A stretch of DNA of 64,000 bases from Nansenia antarctica (lineage: Eukaryota > Chordata > Actinopteri > Argentiniformes > Microstomatidae). Within the stretch, counting starts at the first letter, position 1; each line of letters opens with the position of its first letter. The notes beneath the pieces are model-generated. The model did no database searches. It was given only the letters and a program-made list of their open reading frames with translations, and had not been told where the DNA came from. Below are positions 14,159 to 28,400 of the stretch, piece by piece. The translations under genes were made by a program, and so were the position numbers. The stretch is taken from assembly GCA_963989245.1 (NCBI GenBank), contig OZ022348.1, positions 37,581,442 through 37,645,441 of the forward strand, read 5' to 3'.

Positions 14159-17100
14159 GTTTAGACTCCCTCTCACACAGACATGCTGTGATGTCATAGA
14201 CCAGAACATTCTATCTGTCTAGTCTAGACTCCCTCTCACACAGACATGCTGTGATGTCATAGACCAGAACATTCTATCTGTCTAGTCTAGACTCCCTCTC
14301 ACACAGACATGCTGTGATGTCATAGACCAGAACATTCTATCTGTCTAGTCTAGACTCCCTCTCACACCAGAACATTCTATCTGTCTAGTCTAGACTCCCT
14401 CTCACACCAGAACATTCTATCTGTCTAGTCTAGACTCCCTCTCACACCAGAACATTCTATCTGTCTAGTCTAGACTCCCTCTCACACACAGAACATTCTA
14501 TCTGTCTAGTCTAGACTCCCTCTCACACACAGAACATTCTATCTGTCTAGTCTAGACTCCCTCTCACACACAGAACATTCTATCTGTCTAGTCTAGACTC
14601 CCTCTCACACACAGAACATTCTATCTGTCTAGTCTAGACTCCCTCTCACACAGACATGCTGTGATGTCATAGACCAGAACATTCTATCTGTCTAGTCTAG
14701 ACTCCCTCTCACACAGACATGCTGTGATGTCATAGACCAGAACATTCTATCTGTCTAGTCTAGACTCCCTCTCACACAGACATGCTGTGATGTCATAGAC
14801 CAGAACATTCTATCTGTCTAGTCTAGACTCCCTCTCACACCAGAACATTATATCTGTCTAGTCTAGACTCCCTCTCACACCAGAACATTCTATCTGTCTA
14901 GTCTAGACTCCCTCTCACACACAGAACATTCTATCTGTCCAGTCTAGACTCCCTCTCACACACAGAACATTCTATCTGTCTAGTCTAGACTCCCTCTCAC
15001 ACACAGAACATTCTATCTGTCTAGTCTAGACTCCCTCTCACACACAGAACATTCTATCTGTCTAGTCTAGACTCCCTCTCACACAGACATGCTGTGATGT
15101 CATAGACCAGAACATTCTATCTGTCTAGTCTAGACTCCCTCTCACACAGACATGCTGTGATGTCATAGACCAGAACATTCTATCTGTCTAGTCTAGACTC
15201 CCTCTCACACAGACATGCTGTGATGTCATAGACCAGAACATTCTATCTGTCTAGTCTAGACTCCCTCTCACACAGACATGCTGTGATGTCATAGACCAGA
15301 ACATTCAATCTGTCTAGTCTAGACTCCCTCTCACACAGACATGCTGTGATGTCATAGACCAGAACATTCTATCTGTCTAGTCTAGACTCCCTCTCACACA
15401 GACATGCTGTGATGTCATAGACCAGAACATTCTATCTGTCTAGTCTAGACTCCCTCTCACACCAGAACATTCTATCTGTCTAGTCTAGACTCCCTCTCAC
15501 ACCAGAACATTCTATCTGTCTAGTCTAGACTCCCTCTCACACACAGAACATTCTATCTGTCTAGTCTAGACTCCCTCTCACACAGACATGCTGTGATGTC
15601 ATAGACCAGAACATTCTATCTGTCTAGTCTAGACTCCCTCTCACACACAGAACATTCTATCTGTCTACTCTAGACTCCCTCTCACACACAGAACATTCTA
15701 TCTGTCTAGTCTAGACTCCCTCTCACACAGACATGCTGTGATGTCATAGACCAGAACATTCTATCTGTCTAGTCTAGACTCCCTCCCACACAGACATGCT
15801 GTGATGTCATAGACCAGAACATTCTATCTGTCTAGTCTAGACTCCCTCTCACACAGACATGCTGTGATGTCATAGACCAGAACATTCTATCTGTCTAGTC
15901 TAGACTCCCTCTCACACAGACATGCTGTGATGTCATAGACCAGAACATTCTATCTGTCTAGTCTAGACTCCCTCTCACACAGACATGCTGTGATGTCATA
16001 GACCAGAACATTCTATCTGTCTAGTCTAGACTCCCTCTCACACCAGAACATTCTATCTGTCTAGTCTAGACTCCCTCTCACACCAGAACATTCTATCTGT
16101 CTAGTCTAGACTCCCTCTCACACCAGAACATTCTATCTGTCTAGTCTAGACTCCCTCTCACACACAGAACATTCTATCTGTCTAGTCTAGACTCCCTCTC
16201 ACACACAGAACATTCTATCTGTCTAGTCTAGACTCCCTCTCACACACAGAACATTCTATCTGTCTAGTCTAGACTCCCTCTCACACACAGAACATTCTAT
16301 CTGTCTAGTCTAGACTCCCTCTCACACAGACATGCTGTGATGTCATAGACCAGAACATTCTATCTGTCTAGTCTAGACTCCCTCTCACACAAACATGCTG
16401 TGATGTCATAGACCAGAACATTCTATCTGTCTAGTCTAGACTCCCTCTCACACAGACATGCTGTGATGTCATAGACCAGAACATTCTATCTGTCTAGTCT
16501 AGACTCCCTCTCACACCAGAACATTATATCTGTCTAGTCTAGACTCCCTCTCACACCAGAACATTCTATCTGTCTAGTCTAGACTCCCTCTCACACACAG
16601 AACATTCTATCTGTCCAGTCTAGACTCCCTCTCACACACAGAACATTCTATCTGTCTAGTCTAGACTCCCTCTCACACACAGAACATTCTATCTGTCTAG
16701 TCTAGACTCCCTCTCACACACAGAACATTCTATCTGTCTAGTCTAGACTCCCTCTCACACAGACATGCTGTGATGTCATAGACCAGAACATTCTATCTGT
16801 CTAGTCTAGACTCCCTCTCACACAGACATGCTGTGATGTCATAGACCAGAACATTCTATCTGTCTAGTCTAGACTCCCTCTCACACAGACATGCTGTGAT
16901 GTCATAGACCAGAACATTCTATCTGTCTAGTCTAGACTCCCTCTCACACCAGAACATTCTATCTGTCTAGTCTAGACTCCCTCTCACACCAGAACATTCT
17001 ATCTGTCTAGTCTAGACTCCCTCTCACACACAGAACATTATATCTGTCTAGTCTAGACTCCCTCTCACACACAGAACATTCTATCTGTCTAGTCTAGACT

Positions 17101-17246
17101 CCCTCTCACACCAGAACATTCTATCTGTCTAGTCTAGACTCCCTCTCACACACAGAACATTCTATCTGTCTAGTCTAGACTCCCTCTCACACAGACATGC
17201 TGTGATGTCATAGACCAGAACATTCTATCTGTCTAGTCTAGACTCC

Positions 17247-20200
17247 CTGCCACACAGACATGCTGTGATGTCATAGACCAGAACATTCTATCTGTCTAGT
17301 CTAGACTCCCACTCACACAGACATGCTGTGATGTCATAGACCAGAACATTCTATCTGTCTAGTCTAGACTCCCTCTCACACAGACATGCTGTGATGTCAT
17401 AGACCAGAACATTCTATCTGTCTAGTCTAGACTCCCTCTCACACAGACATGTTGTGATGTCATAGACCAGAACATTCTATCTGTCTAGTCTAGACTCCCT
17501 CTCACACAGACATGCTGTGATGTCATAGACCAGAACATTCTATCTGTCTAGTCTAGACTCCCTCTCACACCAGAACATTCTATCTGTCTAGTCTAGACTC
17601 CCTCTCACACCAGAACATTCTATCTGTCTAGTCTAGACCCCCTCTCACACGAGAACATTCTATCTGTCTAGTCTAGACTCCCTCTCACACACAGAACATT
17701 CTATCTGTCTAGTCTAGACTCCCTCTCACACACAGAACATTCTATCTGTCTAGTCTAGACTCCCTCTCACACAGACATGCTGTGATGTCATAGACCAGAA
17801 CATTCTATCTGTCTAGTCTAGACTCCCTCTCACACAGACATGCTGTGATGTCATAGACCAGAACATTCTATCTGTCTAGTCTAGACTCCCTCTCACACAG
17901 ACATGCTGTGATGTCATAGACCAGAACATTCTATCTGTCTAGTCTAGACTCCCTCTCACACAGACATGCTGTGATGTCATAGACCAGAACATTCAATCTG
18001 TCTAGTCTAGACTCCCTCTCACACAGACATGCTGTGATGTCATAGACCAGAACATTCTATCTGTCTAGTCTAGACTCCCTCTAACACAGACATGCTGTGA
18101 TGTCATAGACCAGAACATTCTATCTGTCTAGTCTAGACTCCCTCTCACACAGACATGCTGTGATGTCATAGACCAGAACATTCTATCTGTCTAGTCTAGA
18201 CTCCCTCTCACACAGACATCCTGTGATGTCATAGACCAGAACATTCTATCTGTCTAGTCTAGACTCCCTCTCACACCAGAACATTCTATCTGTCTAGTCT
18301 AGACTCCCTCTCACACCAGAACATTCTATCTGTCTAGTCTAGACTCCCTCTCACACACAGAACATTATATCTGTCTAGTCTAGACTCCCTCTCACACACA
18401 GAACATTCTATCTGTCTAGTCTAGACTCCCTCTCACACACAGAACATTCTATCTGTCTAGTCTAGACTCCCTCTCACACACAGAACATTCTATCTGTCTA
18501 GTCTAGACTCCCTCTCACACAGACATGCTGTGATGTCATAGACCAGAACATTCTATCTGTCTAGTCTAGACTCCCTCCCACACAGACATGCTGTGATGTC
18601 ATAGACCAGAACATTCTATCTGTCTAGTCTAGACTCCCTCTCACACAGACATGCTGTGATGTCATAGACCAGAACATTCTATCTGTCTAGTCTAGACTCC
18701 CTCTCACACACAGAACATTCTATCTGTCTAGTCTAGACTCCCTCTCACACAGACATGCTGTGATGTCATAGACCAGAACATTCTATTTGTCTAGTCTAGA
18801 CTCCCTCTCACACAGACATGCTGTGATGTCATAGACCAGAACATTCTATCTGTCTAGTCTAGACTCCCTCTCACACAGACATGCTGTGATGTCATAGACC
18901 AGAACATTCTATCTGTCTAGTCTAGACTCCCTCTCACACCAGAACATTATATCTGTCTAGTCTAGACTCCCTCTCACACCAGAACATTCTATCTGTCTAG
19001 TCTAGACTCCCTCTCACTCCAGAACATTCTATCTGTCTAGTCTAGACTCCCTCTCACACACAGAACATTCTATCTGTCTAGTCTAGACTCCCTCTCACAC
19101 ACAGAACATTCTATCTGTCTAGTCTAGACTCCCTCTCACACAGACATAATGTGATGTCATAGACCAGAACATTCTATCTGTCTAGTCTAGACTCCCTCTC
19201 ACACAGACATGCTGTGATGTCATAGACCAGAACATTCTATCTGTCTAGTCTAGACTCCCACTCACACAGACATGCTGTGATGTCATAGACCAGAACATTC
19301 TATCTGTCTAGTCTAGACTCCCTCTCACACAGACATGCTGTGATGTCATAGACCAGAACATTCTATCTGTCTAGTCTAGACTCCCTCTCACACAGACATG
19401 CTGTGATGTCATAGACCAGAACATTCTATCTGTCTAGTCTAGACTCCCTCTCACACAGACATGATGTGATGTCATAGACCAGAACATTCTATCTGTCTAG
19501 TCTAGACTCCCTCTCACACCAGAACATTCTATCTGTCTAGTCTAGACTCCCTCTCACACACAGAACATTATATCTGTCTAGTCTAGACTCCCTCTCACAC
19601 ACAGAACATTCTATCTGTCTAGTCTAGACTCCCTCTCACACCAGAACATTCTATCTGTCTAGTCTAGACTCCCTCTCACACACAGAACATTCTATCTGTC
19701 TAGTCTAGACTCCCTCTCACACACAGAACATTCTATCTGTCTAGTCGAGACTCCCTCTCACACACAGAACATTCTATCTGTCTAGTCTAGACTCCCTCTC
19801 ACACAGACATGCTGTGATGTCATAGACCAGAACATTCTATCTGTCTAGTCTAGACTCCCTGCCACACAGACATGCTGTGATGTCATAGACCAGAACATTC
19901 TATCTGTCTAGTCTAGACTCCCTCTCACACAGACATGCTGTGATGTCATAGACCAGAACATTCTATCTGTCTAGTCTAGACTCCCTCTCACACAGACATG
20001 CTGTGATGTCATAGACCAGAACATTCTATCTGTCTAGTCTAGACTCCCTCTCACACAGACATGTTGTGATGTCATAGACCAGAACATTCTATCTGTCTAG
20101 TCTAGACTCCCTCTCACACAGACATGCTGTGATGTCATAGACCAGAACATTCTATCTGTCTAGTCTAGACTCCCTCTCACACCAGAACATTCTATCTGTC

Positions 20201-22470
20201 TAGTCTAGACTCCCTCTCACACCAGAACATTCTATCTGTCTAGTCTAGACCCCCTCTCACACGAGAACATTCTATCTGTCTAGTCTAGACTCCCTCTCAC
20301 ACACAGAACATTCTATCTGTCTAGTCTAGACTCCCTCTCACACACAGAACATTCTATCTGTCTAGTCTAGACTCCCTCTCACACAGACATGCTGTGATGT
20401 CATAGACCAGAACATTCTATCTGTCTAGTCTAGACTCCCTCTCACACAGACATGCTGTGATGTCATAGACCAGAACATTCTATCTGTCTAGTCTAGACTC
20501 CCTCTCACACAGACATGCTGTGATGTCATAGACCAGAACATTCTATCTGTCTAGTCTAGACTCCCTCTCACACAGACATGCTGTGATGTCATAGACCAGA
20601 ACATTCAATCTGTCTAGTCTAGACTCCCTCTCACACAGACATGCTGTGATGTCATAGACCAGAACATTCTATCTGTCTAGTCTAGACTCCCTCTCACACA
20701 GACATGCTGTGATGTCATAGACCAGAACATTCTATCTGTCTAGTCTAGACTCCCTCTCACACAGACATGCTGTGATGTCATAGACCAGAACATTCTATCT
20801 GTCTAGTCTAGACTCCCTCTCACACAGACATCCTGTGATGTCATAGACCAGAACATTCTATCTGTCTAGTCTAGACTCCCTCTCACACCAGAACATTCTA
20901 TCTGTCTAGTCTAGACTCCCTCTCACACCAGAACATTCTATCTGTCTAGTCTAGACTCCCTCTCACACACAGAACATTATATCTGTCTAGTCTAGACTCC
21001 CTCTCACACACAGAACATTCTATCTGTCTAGTCTAGACTCCCTCTCACACACAGAACATTCTATCTGTCTAGTCTAGACTCCCTCTCACACACAGAACAT
21101 TCTATCTGTCTAGTCTAGACTCCCTCTCACACAGACATGCTGTGTTGTCATAGACCAGAACATTCTATCTGTCTAGTCTAGACTCCCTCCCACACAGACA
21201 TGCTGTGATGTCATAGACCAGAACATTCTATCTGTCTAGTCTAGACTCCCTCTCACACAGACATGCTGTGATGTCATAGACCAGAACATTCTATCTGTCT
21301 AGTCTAGACTCCCTCTCACACACAGAACATTCTATCTGTCTAGTCTAGACTCCCTCTCACACAGACATGCTGTGATGTCATAGACCAGAACATTCTATTT
21401 GTCTAGTCTAGACTCCCTCTCACACAGACATGCTGTGATGTCATAGACCAGAACATTCTATCTGTCTAGTCTAGACTCCCTCTCACACAGACATGCTGTG
21501 ATGTCATAGACCAGAACATTCTATCTGTCTAGTCTAGACTCCCTCTCACACCAGAACATTATATCTGTCTAGTCTAGACTCCCTCTCACACCAGAACATT
21601 CTATCTGTCTAGTCTAGACTCCCTCTCACTCCAGAACATTCTATCTGTCTAGTCTAGACTCCCTCTCACACACAGAACATTCTATCTGTCTAGTCTAGAC
21701 TCCCTCTCACACACAGAACATTCTATCTGTCTAGTCTAGACTCCCTCTCACACAGACATAATGTGATGTCATAGACCAGAACATTCTATCTGTCTAGTCT
21801 AGACTCCCTCTCACACAGACATGATGCGATGTCATAGACCAGAACATTCTATCTGTCTAGTCTAGACTCCCTCTCACACCAGAACATTCTATCTGTCTAG
21901 TCTAGACTCCCTCTCACACCAGAACATTCTATCTGTCTAGTCTAGACTCCCTCTCACACACAGAACATTCTATCTGTCTAGTCTAGACTCCCTCTCACAC
22001 ACAGAACATTCTATCTGTCTAGTCTAGACTCCCTCTCACACACAGAACATTCTATCTGTCTAGTCTAGACTCCCTCTCACACACAGAACATTCTATCTGT
22101 CTAGTCTAGACTCCCTCTCACACAGACATGCTGTGATGTCATAGACCAGAACATTATATCTGTCTAGTCTAGACTCCCTCCCACACAGACATGCTGTGAT
22201 GTCATAGACCAGAACATTCTATCTGTCTAGTCTAGACTCCCTCTCACACAGACATGCTGTGATGTCATAGACCAGAACATTCTATCTGTCTAGTCTAGAC
22301 TCCCTCTCACACAGACATGCTGTGATGTCATAGACCAGAACATTCTATCTGTCTAGTCTAGACTCCCTCTCACACAGACATGCTGTGATGTCATAGACCA
22401 GAACATTCTATCTGTCTAGTCTAGACTCCCTCTCACACAGACATGCTGTGATGTCATAGACCAGAACATT
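17247..22470. repeat. Higher-order repeat, 2612-bp duplication
   Basis: Five independent rare variants are each separated by exactly 2612 bp: CTGCCA at 17247 and 19859, ACGAG at 17649 and 20261, ATTCAATC at 17991 and 20603, CATCCTG at 18217 and 20829, and CACTCC at 19015 and 21627. Private differences are few (for example CTAACAC near 18082 in one copy, TGTGTTG near 21142 in the other). The right limit is approximate. Confidence 0.88.
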
Positions 22471-25400
22471 CTATCTGTCTAGTCTAGACTCCCTCTCACA
22501 CAGACATGCTGTGATGTCATAGACCAGAACATTCTATCTGTCTAGTCTAGACTCCCTCTCACAAAGACATGCTGTGATGTCATAGACCAGAACATTCTAT
22601 CTGTCTAGTCTAGACTCCCTCTCACACAGACATGCTGGGATGTCATAGACCAGAACATTCTATCTGTCTAGTCTAGACTCCCTCTCACACCAGAACATTC
22701 TATCTGTCTAGTCTAGACTCCCTCTCACACCAGAACATTCTATCTGTCTAGTCTAGACTCCCTCTCACACCAGAACATTCTATCTGTCTAGTCTAGACTC
22801 CCTCTCACACACAGAACATTCTATCTGTCTAGTCTAGACTCCCTCTCACACACAGAACATTCTATCTGTCTAGTCTAGACTCCCTCTCACACACAGAACA
22901 TTCTATCTGTCTAGTCTAGACTCCCTCTCACACACAGAACATTCTATCTGTCTAGTCTAGACTCCCTCTCACACAGACATGCTGTGATGTCATAGACCAG
23001 AACATTCTATCTGTCTAGTCTAGACTCCCTCTCACACAGACATGCTGTGATGTCATAGACCAGAACATTCTATCTGTCTAGTCTAGACTCCCTCTCACAC
23101 AGACATGCTGTGATGTCATAGACCAGAACATTCTATCTGTCTAGTCTAGACTCCCTCTCACACCAGAACATTATATCTGTCTAGTCTAGACTCCCTCTCA
23201 CACCAGAACATTCTATCTGTCTAGTCTAGACTCCCTCTCACACACAGAACATTCTATCTGTCCAGTCTAGACTCCCTCTCACACACAGAACATTCTATCT
23301 GTCTAGTCTAGACTCCCTCTCACACACAGAACATTCTATCTGTCTAGTCTAGACTCCCTCTCACACACAGAACATTCTATCTGTCTAGTCTAGACTCCCT
23401 CTCACACAGACATGCTGTGATGTCATAGACCAGAACATTCTATCTGTCTAGTCTAGACTCCCTCTCACACAGACATGCTGTGATGTCATAGACCAGAACA
23501 TTCTATCTGTCTAGTCTAGACTCCCTCTCACACAGACATGCTGTGATGTCATAGACCAGAACATTCTATCTGTCTAGTCTAGACTCCCTCTCACACAGAC
23601 ATGCTGTGATGTCATAGACCAGAACATTCAATCTGTCTAGTCTAGACTCCCTCTCACACAGACATGCTGTGATGTCATAGACCAGAACATTCTATCTGTC
23701 TAGTCTAGACTCCCTCTCACACAGACATGCTGTGATGTCATAGACCAGAACATTCTATCTGTCTAGTCTAGACTCCCTCTCACACCAGAACATTCTATCT
23801 GTCTAGTCTAGACTCCCTCTCACACCAGAACATTCTATCTGTCTAGTCTAGACTCCCTCTCACACACAGAACATTATATCTGTCTAGTCTAGACTCCCTC
23901 TCACACACAGAACATTCTATCTGTCTAGTCTAGACTCCCTCTCACACACAGAACATTCTATCTGTCTAGTCTAGACTCCCTCTCACACACAGAACATTCT
24001 ATCTGTCTAGTCTAGACTCCCTCTCACACAGACATGCTGTGATGTCATAGACCAGAACATTCTATCTGTCTAGTCTAGACTCCCTCCCACACAGACATGC
24101 TGTGATGTCATAGACCAGAACATTCTATCTGTCTAGTCTAGACTCCCTCTCACACAGACATGCTGTGATGTCATAGACCAGAACATTCTATCTGTCTAGT
24201 CTAGACTCCCTCTCACACACAGAACATTCTATCTGTCTAGTCTAGACTCCCTCTCACACAGACATGCTGTGATGTCATAGACCAGAACATTCTATTTGTC
24301 TAGTCTAGACTCCCTCTCACACAGACATGCTGTGATGTCATAGACCAGAACATTCTATCTGTCTAGTCTAGACTCCCTCTCACACAGACATGCTGTGATG
24401 TCATAGACCAGAACATTCTATCTGTCTAGTCTAGACTCCCTCTCACACCAGAACATTATATCTGTCTAGTCTAGACTCCCTCTCACACCAGAACATTCTA
24501 TCTGTCTAGTCTAGACTCCCTCTCACTCCAGAACATTCTATCTGTCTAGTCTAGACTCCCTCTCACACACAGAACATTCTATCTGTCTAGTCTAGACTCC
24601 CTCTCACACACAGAACATTCTATCTGTCTAGTCTAGACTCCCTCTCACACAGACATAATGTGATGTCATAGACCAGAACATTCTATCTGTCTAGTCTAGA
24701 CTCCCTCTCACACAGACATGATGCGATGTCATAGACCAGAACATTCTATCTGTCTAGTCTAGACTCCCTCTCACACCAGAACATTCTATCTGTCTAGTCT
24801 AGACTCCCTCTCACACCAGAACATTCTATCTGTCTAGTCTAGACTCCCTCTCACACACAGAACATTCTATCTGTCTAGTCTAGACTCCCTCTCACACACA
24901 GAACATTCTATCTGTCTAGTCTAGACTCCCTCTCACACACAGAACATTCTATCTGTCTAGTCTAGACTCCCTCTCACACACAGAACATTCTATCTGTCTA
25001 GTCTAGACTCCCTCTCACACAGACATGCTGTGATGTCATAGACCAGAACATTATATCTGTCTAGTCTAGACTCCCTCCCACACAGACATGCTGTGATGTC
25101 ATAGACCAGAACATTCTATCTGTCTAGTCTAGACTCCCTCTCACACAGACATGCTGTGATGTCATAGACCAGAACATTCTATCTGTCTAGTCTAGACTCC
25201 CTCTCACACAGACATGCTGTGATGTCATAGACCAGAACATTCTATCTGTCTAGTCTAGACTCCCTCTCACACAGACATGCTGTGATGTCATAGACCAGAA
25301 CATTCTATCTGTCTAGTCTAGACTCCCTCTCACACAGACATGCTGTGATGTCATAGACCAGAACATTCTATCTGTCTAGTCTAGACTCCCTCTCACACAG

Positions 25401-28400
25401 ACATGCTGTGATGTCATAGACCAGAACATTCTATCTGTCTAGTCTAGACTCCCTCTCACACAGACATGCTGTGATGTCATAGACCAGAACATTCTATCTG
25501 TCTAGTCTAGACTCCCTCTCACACAGACATGCTGTGATGTCATAGACCAGAACATTCTATCTGTCTAGTCTAGACTCCCTCTCACAAAGACATGCTGTGA
25601 TGTCATAGACCAGAACATTCTATCTGTCTAGTCTAGACTCCCTCTCACACAGACATGCTGGGATGTCATAGACCAGAACATTCTATCTGTCTAGTCTAGA
25701 CTCCCTCTCACACCAGAACATTCTATCTGTCTAGTCTAGACTCCCTCTCACACCAGAACATTCTATCTGTCTAGTCTAGACTCCCTCTCACACCAGAACA
25801 TTCTATCTGTCTAGTCTAGACTCCCTCTCACACACAGAACATTCTATCTGTCTAGTCTAGACTCCCTCTCACACACAGAACATTCTATCTGTCTAGTCTA
25901 GACTCCCTCTCACACACAGAACATTCTATCTGTCTAGTCTAGACTCCCTCTCACACACAGAACATTCTATCTGTCTAGTCTAGACTCCCTCTCACACAGA
26001 CATGCTGTGATGTCATAGACCAGAACATTCTATCTGTCTAGTCTAGACTCCCTCTCACACAGACATGCTGTGATGTCATAGACCAGAACATTCTATCTGT
26101 CTAGTCTAGACTCCCTCTCACACAGACATGCTGTGATGTCATAGACCAGAACATTCTATCTGTCTAGTCTAGACTCCCTCTCACACCAGAACATTATATC
26201 TGTCTAGTCTAGACTCCCTCTCACACCAGAACATTCTATCTGTCTAGTCTAGACTCCCTCTCACACACAGAACATTCTATCTGTCCAGTCTAGACTCCCT
26301 CTCACACACAGAACATTCTATCTGTCTAGTCTAGACTCCCTCTCACACACAGAACATTCTATCTGTCTAGTCTAGACTCCCTCTCACACACAGAACATTC
26401 TATCTGTCTAGTCTAGACTCCCTCTCACACAGACATGCTGTGATGTCATAGACCAGAACATTCTATCTGTCTAGTCTAGACTCCCTCTCACACAGACATG
26501 CTGTGATGTCATAGACCAGAACATTCTATCTGTCTAGTCTAGACTCCCTCTCACACAGACATGCTGTGATGTCATAGACCAGAACATTCTATCTGTCTAG
26601 TCTAGACTCCCTCTCACACAGACATGCTGTGATGTCATAGACCAGAACATTCAATCTGTCTAGTCTAGACTCCCTCTCACACAGACATGCTGTGATGTCA
26701 TAGACCAGAACATTCTATCTGTCTAGTCTAGACTCCCTCTCACACAGACATGCTGTGATGTCATAGACCAGAACATTCTATCTGTCTAGTCTAGACTCCC
26801 TCTCACACCAGAACATTCTATCTGTCTAGTCTAGACTCCCTCTCACACCAGAACATTCTATCTGTCTAGTCTAGACTCCCTCTCACACACAGAACATTAT
26901 ATCTGTCTAGTCTAGACTCCCTCTCACACACAGAACATTCTATCTGTCTAGTCTAGACTCCCTCTCACACACAGAACATTCTATCTGTCTAGTCTAGACT
27001 CCCTCTCACACACAGAACATTCTATCTGTCTAGTCTAGACTCCCTCTCACACAGACATGCTGTGATGTCATAGACCAGAACATTCTATCTGTCTAGTCTA
27101 GACTCCCTCCCACACAGACATGCTGTGATGTCATAGACCAGAACATTCTATCTGTCTAGTCTAGACTCCCTCTCACACAGACATGCTGTGATGTCATAGA
27201 CCAGAACATTCTATCTGTCTAGTCTAGACTCCCTCTCACACACAGAACATTCTATCTGTCTAGTCTAGACTCCCTCTCACACAGACATGCTGTGATGTCA
27301 TAGACCAGAACATTCTATTTGTCTAGTCTAGACTCCCTCTCACACAGACATGCTGTGATGTCATAGACCAGAACATTCTATCTGTCTAGTCTAGACTCCC
27401 TCTCACACAGACATGCTGTGATGTCATAGACCAGAACATTCTATCTGTCTAGTCTAGACTCCCTCTCACACCAGAACATTATATCTGTCTAGTCTAGACT
27501 CCCTCTCACACCAGAACATTCTATCTGTCTAGTCTAGACTCCCTCTCACTCCAGAACATTCTATCTGTCTAGTCTAGACTCCCTCTCACACACAGAACAT
27601 TCTATCTGTCTAGTCTAGACTCCCTCTCACACACAGAACATTCTATCTGTCTAGTCTAGACTCCCTCTCACACAGACATAATGTGATGTCATAGACCAGA
27701 ACATTCTATCTGTCTAGTCTAGACTCCCTCTCACACAGACATGCTGTGATGTCATAGACCAGAACATTCTATCTGTCTAGTCTAGACTCCCTCTCACACA
27801 GACATGCTGTGATGTCATAGACCAGAACATTCTATCTGTCTAGTCTAGACTCCCTCTCACACAGACATGCTGTGATGTCATAGACCAGAACATTCTATCT
27901 GTCTAGTCTAGACTCCCTCTCACACAGACATGCTGTGATGTCATAGACCAGAACATTCTATCTGTCTAGTCTAGACTCCCTCTCACACAGACATGATGTG
28001 ATGTCATAGACCAGAACATTCTATCTGTCTAGTCTAGACTCCCTCTCACACCAGAACATTCTATCTGTCTAGTCTAGACTCCCTCTCACACCAGAACATT
28101 CTATCTGTCTAGTCTAGACTCCCTCTCACACACAGAACATTCTATCTGTCTAGTCTAGACTCCCTCTCACACACAGAACATTCTATCTGTCTAGTCTAGA
28201 CTCCCTCTCACACAGACATGCTGTGATGTCATAGACCAGAACATTCTATCTGTCTAGTCTAGACTCCCTCTCACACAGACATGCTGTGATGTCATAGACC
28301 AGAACATTCTATCTGTCTAGTCTAGACTCCCTCTCACACAGACATGCTGTGATGTCATAGACCAGAACATTCTATCTGTCTAGTCTAGACTCCCTCTCAC

